A stretch of 64,000 nucleotides of DNA from the NCBI GenBank assembly GCA_026419785.1, contig JAODTK010005915.1, positions 155,001 through 219,000 of the forward strand. Reading direction: 5' to 3'. This DNA comes from Sclerodactyla briareus. Lineage: Eukaryota > Echinodermata > Holothuroidea > Dendrochirotida > Sclerodactylidae. A model generated the notes under the pieces. That model worked only from the letters and a program-made list of their open reading frames with translations. It made no database searches and was not told where the DNA came from. The translations under genes and the position numbers were made by a program. The first letter of the stretch is position 1, and each line of letters starts with the position of its first letter. Below are positions 57,201 to 64,000 of the stretch, in pieces.

Positions 57201-57875
57201 GCCACTGCACAGAACACAATAGTGCGCAATTCAGTGGCTAAAAGAGCCCCAGCCTTGTAAAAAGGTTAAACAAAAAGTGAACTCAATTACGGAACAATTG
57301 TGGGCGTGATAATAATCAACAAGCGTTTTATTAATCTCGAGAAAAAATCTGAAAACAACAATACAAAAAAGTATTAAAAGAAAGGTTGGAAAAATTCGGG
57401 AGTAATATTTCTTATCACTGTAAAGAATGATAAAAAAGGTTTAAACAAATGAAAAAGATATACAAGAGGAGGTACCTTATTTTTAAAATTGTCAAGCTTT
57501 TACAGTTTGGAAAGTTGCAGAATTGGCAATCGTATGTTAAACACAATTATGGGCTTTACCAGAGACACCATCTAGGAAGAGAGGATTATTAAAAAAGATT
57601 ACCACAAAGCCATAGTTGGCAACATAAATCTAATCGGAAGCAGTTTCATACATGGGCAATATGCAGACTGAAATAAGTTGAACATAATAATAGGCTTACC
57701 GAGGCACCATCGGGTAAAGGTTTGACACAGAAACTCATATTGATAGAAGGTCCGGAATTGGGTGTGGGGGTTGAGGAGTGGGTAGGAGTTGCCAAACAAC
57801 CATCCACTAAACAGCATAAAAGCTAAAGTAAAAACGAAGACTGATTGAAGAATATGAGAAATTAGGAAGTTTCAA
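57200..57875. other. Polinton interior between small gene and polymerase
   Basis: A phrase GGCTTTACCAGAGACACCAT (57551-57570) recurs in diverged form at 57692-57711 (GGCTTACCGAGGCACCATCG), suggesting a partial duplication of about 140 bases. Readable pieces (SREKI…, LTEAPSGKGLTQKLILIEGP at 57696-57755) are not recognised. Confidence 0.35.
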
Positions 57876-57879
57876 GTTT

Positions 57880-59830
57880 TAACAAATTCTCTTTCTGTTG
57901 AAAATAAATTAAAAAAAGAAAAACCAGATGGAACTGTTGAGGTGCTGAGGGTGTATTTTAGAAATGTCCAAAAAGTGATGTGAACCAGGGTGGAATGGGA
58001 TGCTAAATTACACACAGCAGAATCTGAATACTCGAAATGATTGAAGAATAGACAAATCAAGGTGCGGGGTTTATAGTCGAAAGAGTTCCCTAAATTTGAC
58101 TCTGAACATTGGTCAAATATTAACCATATTCAAAGGTGGGTCTTACATTATTTACCTACAAAATTGAAAAATAAACAAGCTATATTAATGTTGAAAATAA
58201 AGATGATGACTGTTTAAGGAGGGCCTTAAGAAGTTATGTATTTCCAGTATGTAAAAGCTCAGAGAGACAGCAGTTATCCAATAGATGATGGATTAAATTT
58301 TGATGATTATAAGTGCTACAACGTCCTATGTCACAAATACCAAAAGTAGAAAGCCAAAACGATTATCTATTAAGTATTCGTGGGAAGGTGGTGCGGGTGT
58401 GCCATATCAGATTTTGAATCATCAGAGTACAAACGAGATTGATTTTAATGATCATTGAGCAAGATAATAAATAAACATTACACATGGATAAAAAAGTCCC
58501 AAGCGTTATTGAACACTCAAAGCCAAAAACAAGAGCAAATGGTATCCTTGTCGAAAAGGCCTACCACATTTTTCATAGAGGATCTTCTTGAGGGGCACAA
58601 GGAAGACTGTATCGAAATCGGAGACAGAGCATCAAAAAATTGTAATGCTGAGAAATGGCGCGAAAGAAAACTAAGACTCCTGAAGAAAACAAAATGGGTG
58701 GTGGAAAACAATGAGTTAAAATTTAAAATCACGCTGACGGTGACAGGTTCTTGTCATTTTGAATGATTTTGAATGTATTCTAACCGAGATTTCGGGGTGT
58801 TGTGATAATCCCGATAAATCAACTACGCAGAATCCCTCACAAACAGATGTTTCTAGTATTGTACATCTTTGTAAGATGTGATGGAAATGGTAAGCCAAAG
58901 TTTCCAGAGGACCAAAATTTGCGCTGAACATTTTCATAAGAAATCTCTCGAAAAATATACTGAAAAAATTAAGATAGTATTTGAAAAACCGATAAAACCT
59001 CTTTTGTAGACATCGGCATGATAGTGAGACATGAAGTGCAACACCTTGTCATATCTGTAAAAAAGAATTTAAATGGGAATGTTGGAAAAGACCATTGTCA
59101 CATACGGGAGAATATAGAGGTGCAGCTTACGATTACTGAATCTCAAAATTAAAAATACAAACGGATAAAACTGTCATTCCGTCAGTTTCACAATTTAGGG
59201 GCTTGGACTCTCATATGATCATGCAAGCTGTTAGTACGTCATAGGGGAAAATGGTGTATACCTCCAAACCAATAGGGAGCCATATTTGCCTTCAACATGG
59301 GCAAGTAAGGATGTATGAGACCCTCAAATTCCTCAATTCCGTCTATTAGACAATTTGGTAAGGAATATCGCTAAAACAGCCTTGAGGATAAATAGGGAAG
59401 ATGGCATTAGAATTTTTGTTAATTGGAAATGAAAAGGGTGTTATCCATATGAGTACATGATAGTTTGGGAAAGATTTGGCGGAAAAATGCCTTCCCCTCA
59501 AGAAGCATGTTACAGTTCGTTGAATGATAAACACCATCACTTGATGATGGATGACATGCCCAAAAATGTGTGGAATACTCTTGAATGTAAAAAACTTCGG
59601 GTAATATCACGATCCATACCTGAAAAACCTGATGTGTTGTTTATTGGCGGATGTTCGAGGATTTTAAGAAAAAATCTTCAGAAAACTACAGACTTAGATC
59701 GGCCATAACTATACTCTCCCCGGTTTCAGTTGGATGTTCTACTTCAAACATTCTGGAAATTAGAATACGAGTTACTCCAACTGAACGCAAACACGTTTGT
59801 AGTTACAAGTACATTAGAGAGACTGGGTGA
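57880..59830 (+). pseudogene. Polinton DNA polymerase B, N-terminal and exonuclease part only
   Basis: Ordered blocks on the plus strand are: KEKPDGTVEVLRVYFRNVQK (57915-57975); LPTKLKNKQA and DDDCLRRALRSYV (58150-58245); and a zinc-binding-like region EDLLEGHKEDCIEIGDRA (58577-58630). A CHICKKEFKWEC pair of cysteines (59047-59082) and TGEYRGAAYDYC (59103-59138) follow. HNLG…LDSHMIMQAV (59189-59232) is the exonuclease I-type region. Last are YEYMIVWERF (59450-59480), SSLNDKHHHLMMDDMPKNVW (59513-59573) and LDVLLQ (59730-59748). These match the protein-primed family B polymerase of Polinton/adinto-like elements. The palm and thumb motifs (SLYP, YGDTD types) are absent because the gene ends at the right TIR. 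Numerous frameshifts. Confidence 0.75.
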
Positions 59831-59873
59831 TTTTGGGTGAATGAACCCCCGGATCCCCATTTTACATACTACT
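59805..59873 (-). repeat. Polinton right TIR
   Basis: Reverse complement begins AGTAGTATGTAAAATGG (59873 down to 59857), followed by GGGGTTCATTCACCC, AAAATCACCC and GTCTCTCT. Alignment to the left TIR needs a few short gaps. The last recognisable polymerase codons lie at its inner edge. Confidence 0.8.
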
Positions 59874-59906
59874 ACCTTTGACCCTGCCCTTCACAAAGTC
59901 AAGCAT

Positions 59907-61320
59907 GTTCCCAGGGTTCAATTAACATTGTGTCCAAGTTTGGTGACATCCGTCAAAGGAATGGGACTGTCGGGGCCGAGAGGCAATTGTTGAAACACTG
60001 GATAGGAAGAGTGATAGGACGGTTGGGCCAAGTGGGTACTCCGACCAAAATTCTGAAAAGCCTGTAGGTATGGCTGATCCCATCATTATGATGTCGAACA
60101 TCAGCACGGGCACCAATATGTAGAGAGGAGGAAGCATTTTTGCGTTTTGGAACACACTCCAAAATTGCCTAGAAACCCCCCCCCCCCCTGAAGGTGCGGC
60201 TATTAGGCCATCATATGAGAACATCAGCCACTGACCGTGCGTAAAATTTTGTAGAAGCAATTTTGATTTTAACAGGTGATTTTACATGATGGGCCTAGGG
60301 CCCACATGGGCTTTGAGGTCAGAAGTTCGCAAAACCCAACCCCTGATGGACAACTAACAAGGAGCATTACATGTAACTTGAAGAAGGAACTGGGAAGAAG
60401 ATGATTTTCAAGTACCAATGTGTAACAATTCCATGGGAATACTTAATACAATGGGCCACCGGGCCCAAGTGGGACATTGGATCAAAAATCCTGAACACCC
60501 CCAAATACGAATGGTGACCACATTGTCACCGAATGTCAGCCACTGTGCACCAAAACTTGTAAGAGGAGCATTTTGCAATAGAATTCCACAGATGGCCTCG
60601 GGCCACACTCGCATTGGTCCTAAATTCCTGGGCACCTGAAGGTATGGATAGTAGAACATCTTATTACCGAACATCAGCATTAGTGCAACTAAATTGGAGG
60701 AGCTACAATATTTTGCGGTATTTCACATAATGAAGCCATATGGGCCCAAACTGGGCCGGCGGCCCAAAAATTCCTAACAACTCCAATTGGCCCTACACCC
60801 AAGGACCATTACGTGGGACTTTGAAGAAAGAACATCAATGAAGCTGTGGGAGGAGCTGCATTTCAAGCCCGTGTGTGAAAATATCTAGAATGGGCCCTCG
60901 GGCCCAAGTTGGACATCGGGACCAAAATTCCTGAACCACCCCGACCATCATTATGACGAACATCAGCAATGTGCCCCAAAATTGTAGGAGATACATTGTG
61001 AAAAATTTACACATAAGGCATATATTTGCCCCTGTAGTAAACCTTTTGGACCTTAACTCAAAGGTCAGAATGTTCATGGGTCAAGGACACATTGTATGTT
61101 GGTTCGACATCCAGCACGGCATGACCGTTTGGAGGCAAAAAAGGAAATTGTGACAGGACAAGACAGACAGACAGAAAGACGGACAGATAGATAGATAGAT
61201 CGAGTAGGATTTTTAGAGAGATAGATAGAGTGACATGCAGATTCCATTAGCTCAACCAGCATAGCTGGTTTGAGCTAAAAAAAAAAAAAAAAAAAAAAAA
61301 CCGAGCATCGTAGCGGTGTT
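59907..61320 (+). mobile_element. Modular repeat ending in microsatellite and hairpin (non-autonomous element?)
   Basis: A motif GAACATCAGC…CACCAAAATTGTAGGAG recurs in diverged form at about 60087, 60222, 60533, 60669 and 60957. GGGCCCAAGTGGGACATCGG-type motifs occur before several copies (60462, 60755, 60898). The series ends in an (ACAG)n/(GATA)n microsatellite (61158-61205) and the inverted repeat TTAGCTCAACCAG / CTGGTTTGAGCTAA (61249-61278), then an A run. This is typical of invertebrate non-autonomous elements with a tandem core. No ORF is meaningful. Confidence 0.6.
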
Positions 61321-62125
61321 GATGACCCGTCATTTTTTCCGTTACTAATTTGGGCAATGTTCCTAGAGGAAAAAAGTACTATGTTTTGTGTAATTTGCAG
61401 GTGTTGTGTGTTAATCAGCTGCTGAGGCAGCAGATGTTGAGATCTTCACTGATAGATGGATGGGGGTACACTCGGCTTTCATGCTGGTCTTAAGGCAGGA
61501 GTGTTGCTTCTCAGGCTGAAGAACCACCTGTGAAATGATGGACATGTGTAATCTCGATTGATAATTGGAGCGTTTTGAAGGGCGTGAGAGGCGAGAAGGT
61601 CCTCTACCGCCCACTATTGTGTATGAGACGATTAAATTGTGAATGAGTCTCTCTCGTTGTCACTAATCGATTACCTCTTGACCTGAATAGCTGGAGAAAT
61701 TCCATGGAACTGCATCAACAATTTAATATGTACTGTACCGTGAAGTAGTGGAAAGACGGACTTAAGACTAGTTCGTTTTCCTGCAGCAACAGGCGGCCTG
61801 ACCAAACATTGCGAGTTGAAATCCTTTATCCTAATCAGCGTCAGTCAGAGGACGTGTTGTCTAAGTAACGACAAGTGGAGAGTGAAATGTCCATGACCGA
61901 GATAATTGGAATCATTACAGGAACTAAATTCGGTGTTGCGCCAGATAAAACAAAACGCGATCGCTCCAGTGTCTCGGCCTGGGCAGTGATCAGTGTTTTC
62001 GCTATTAGTCACCATGGCGAACAATCACAAGACATTTATTGTGTGGCTTTAAGATTTTAGTATTAGTTTAACAGAAACAGCTTTCTAATCAGTCAGTGAC
62101 CAATCAGAATTCGCCAAGACGGATT
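61321..62125. other. No gene recognised
   Basis: GTCACCATGGCGAACAATCA (62009-62028) holds a near-ideal translation-start context, but the frame closes after 12 codons and no donor was seen. Nothing else could be supported. Confidence 0.35.
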
Positions 62126-62129
62126 ATTG

Positions 62130-62940
62130 ACCATGTTGTCTACAAAAGGAGTAGAAGTTTTGAGGAAATGTGACCAAGATTGCCTAAATTATGAAACTAG
62201 ACACCAATAGTGCAATTTAGGTCCATGGACCAATTTTCTCACTTCAAATATTTCAGGACCATGGTGGACCACACTTTACTTCATGGGGGGGAATTCATCA
62301 AACTTGAACATTTGCATGATAGAAGCAATTAACACACTGCATACCCCCAGTGACCTCCAGTTTTAATGTAACATTTTGGGGGGACTAAAAGGAGACATAA
62401 CCATCTAAGCTTCATGAAAATTGAACGAATTTGAAATTTAGAAGGAACCATGCAAAATAAGACAAACTTGAATGGACATCCCGTGTCCTCCACTATACGT
62501 AAAAAATGTTGGAGGTAAAGGTAATAAGCCCTATCTAACAGGTTTCATGAAAATCATGCCAAACCTTAAAATTACGAATAATTATGCAAATTAGGTCGTT
62601 GAATGACTCCACTGACCCTGAATCTTTGTTTAAAGTTTTGGACTGAAAGGTGAGACAGTATTCACGAAGGTCGTGAAAATCGACGAACTTTGAAATTCGC
62701 ATAAATTATGCCAAAATTAGACGATTTAGCGCATATTTTACGCTTGGAAACTAATCAGTTCATCTACCTTAATCCGATCTTATGTGCCAAACCAATCACC
62801 ATCCATCAAAATTGGTCTTTACGGTTCGGAGACGAAAATACTGCAACGAGGAAGTGCCATTAGGACACACATAAACACACACACACGGGACACGACAAGT
62901 GATCGCTAACAGTCTTCATGAACTTCGTTCAGGCGAGAAA
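62130..62940 (+). mobile_element. Second modular repeat with (CA)n and terminal hairpin
   Basis: Diverged modules of about 130 bases (TTCATGAAAAT…GAA…AAATTATGCAAATTAG…GAC) recur at about 62413, 62545 and 62676, with weaker copies upstream. They end in CGGAGACGAAAATACTGC, a (CA)n tract (62866-62886), GATCGCTAACAGTCTTC and a small hairpin TGAAC-TTC-GTTCA (62920-62932). The architecture parallels 59907-61320. Confidence 0.6.
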
Positions 62941-64000
62941 AGAAGAAAAACGAAGACTGAGGGGAGTGAAACCAAAATTTGAATGAATTTGCCAGATGTA
63001 TGATAGAATCATCGTCAGGGCCGAATACTGAAGATGCAACTAATGCTATTCGAGCACATTGGGAATTCTGTTTCAAAGTGAACCTGCTACCCCATCCCAC
63101 ATCTACTGGTTTGTACTTCAAGTACCACAGTCAGTATTCCATGATAAGAGTTATAGCGGAATGAATAGGCTTTTTTCCGTGGCTTGTTGCAATGTCTAAT
63201 GGTTGAAAAAACAGTCCTTCGATACTCCGGCTCCAGCACATTTATCATGACCATGAAATCCACTGACTAACCATTAGAAGATTAGTGAAGGAATAGTTCT
63301 ACGTTGCGGAAGTCATGCATGGAATGGGAGAGAAAGTTTGGAAAAGAATTGTCTAGTCATTTTTAGATAATCGTTACACGAGTGAGAAATGGCATATCTG
63401 ACAAAATCATGTTTACACCGGGGAGAAAACGGAATATATATGACAAAAACCTGTTACACCGAGTGAGAAAAGAAAACGGCGTATATGATCTCCAATTAGA
63501 GCCCCAGCCACTGCCTCTAATCACATATATCATAGATCTAAGCTGGTCGACAGACAAGCCCTTTTGCTTTTATTGGGTGTTAGCATAAACTGATAAATCA
63601 TTACCCATTTTACAATACAGAAAGTGTTTTATGCCATGAGCGGGGAACTCAAGAGCCAGAAAGAGGAAAGAGCCCTGACGTGGGGTATTCTCGGAAATTG
63701 TATGTAACAAATCTCTGCCGTAAATGAGTTAAATTCACAAGTATAATATGTCACATAAAAAAACATATAAGATACTATCAAAAGATGGAATGAAATAAAA
63801 CTAGAATAAGTACTTGGTTGGCTCTGAGTACATAAAAAGTTGGTCGTACTTGCTCATTTCTTCAGAAATAGTTTACAGGGAGTCTTAATTTGTACAGTTT
63901 TCCCTTACGGCATAAGGAGAGTGACATCCCGATATTCCAAAGGTTCTATATTCAGAAGGTTCCTTTTTCAAGGAACATCACCATCGGTAATATGAATAAC
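62941..64000. other. No gene recognised; short local duplication
   Basis: A phrase of the type GTTACACCGAGTGAGAAA…CATAT…ATGA recurs at about 63373, 63412 and 63451 (three diverged copies of about 38-40 bases, 63370-63490). There is no coding similarity in the remainder. Confidence 0.45.

Larger units (their letters stand above)
48813..59873. mobile_element. Polinton/Maverick-type element, decayed, both TIRs present
   Basis: The 11.06-kb element is bounded by inverted repeats (48813-48880 and 59805-59873), beginning AGTAGTATGTAAAATGG on the left and ending with its complement on the right. Polintons typically begin AG and end CT. Inside are a protein-primed type DNA polymerase B, a major-capsid-like gene and several small genes of types found in Polintons/adintovirus-like elements, arranged divergently around 53.6 kb. 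No integrase, packaging ATPase or cysteine protease was recognised, and 11 kb is shorter than the usual 15-20 kb. Six-base flanks (CATGCT left, ACCTTT right) do not match, so no target duplication is visible. All genes are interrupted. Confidence 0.8.

Noticed and set aside
1..64000. CRISPR arrays, bacterial operons, riboswitches, rRNA or intact tRNA genes
   Set aside because: The repeats lack the regular short repeat/unique spacer pattern, there are no Shine-Dalgarno-led ORFs, and no complete cloverleaf or rRNA-like segment was seen; the DNA is eukaryotic.

Overview
This is eukaryotic, almost certainly metazoan, DNA: A+T-rich and intron/repeat-like, with no operons and no long intact ORF. 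Nearly everything recognisable is a decayed transposable element. The mix suggests a (probably marine) invertebrate such as an echinoderm, hemichordate, mollusc or cephalochordate: CR1/L2-like LINEs, L1/Tx1-like LINEs, a PIF/Harbinger transposon, tRNA-derived SINEs and a Polinton/Maverick. The phylum is inference and cannot be fixed from this window.

Layout. 1-10.3 kb: an L1/Tx1-like LINE (minus, 2.45-3.78 kb); a CR1/L2-like LINE (plus, 3.96-7.16 kb) split by a 1.67-kb Harbinger element (5085-6758); a 3' scrap of a second LINE family ('family A', about 8.7 kb); another L1/Tx1-like LINE (minus, 9.25-10.33 kb). 10.3-29 kb: mostly unrecognised sequence with tandem repeats (39-bp VNTR between 83-bp direct repeats at 14.3-14.9 kb; ~148-bp repeat at 18.4-18.9 kb; ~227-bp duplication at 23.5-23.9 kb; 76-bp duplication at 27.0 kb), an RT scrap (21.5-22.3 kb), a SINE (26.7 kb), and a few short exon-like ORFs. 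29-45 kb: a 3' half of LINE family A (29.2-30.2 kb), an ATT-tailed 3' end, two SINE-like units, and a nearly full-length but frameshifted family A LINE (39.8-44.4 kb). 45-48.6 kb: three minus-strand exon-like ORFs (the best at 48191-48539, with ATG in good context and a splice donor) and a GATATC/GAATTC satellite-like block.

48.8-59.9 kb is the main discovery: an 11-kb Polinton/Maverick-type element bounded by matching terminal inverted repeats that start AG and end CT. Genes read outward in both directions from a gap near 53.6 kb. Minus-strand genes to the left include a coiled-coil protein and a membrane protein. Plus-strand genes to the right include a major-capsid-like protein, small proteins, and a protein-primed type DNA polymerase B that runs into the right TIR and lacks its catalytic half. 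All are broken by frameshifts and stops. I found no integrase, packaging ATPase or protease, so this looks like a dead, internally deleted copy. 59.9-63 kb holds two modular repeats that end in a microsatellite plus a hairpin.

In every recognised coding region the frame changes often by single bases, and long G/C homopolymers are common. Ancient decay and residual long-read indel errors cannot be separated from sequence alone.
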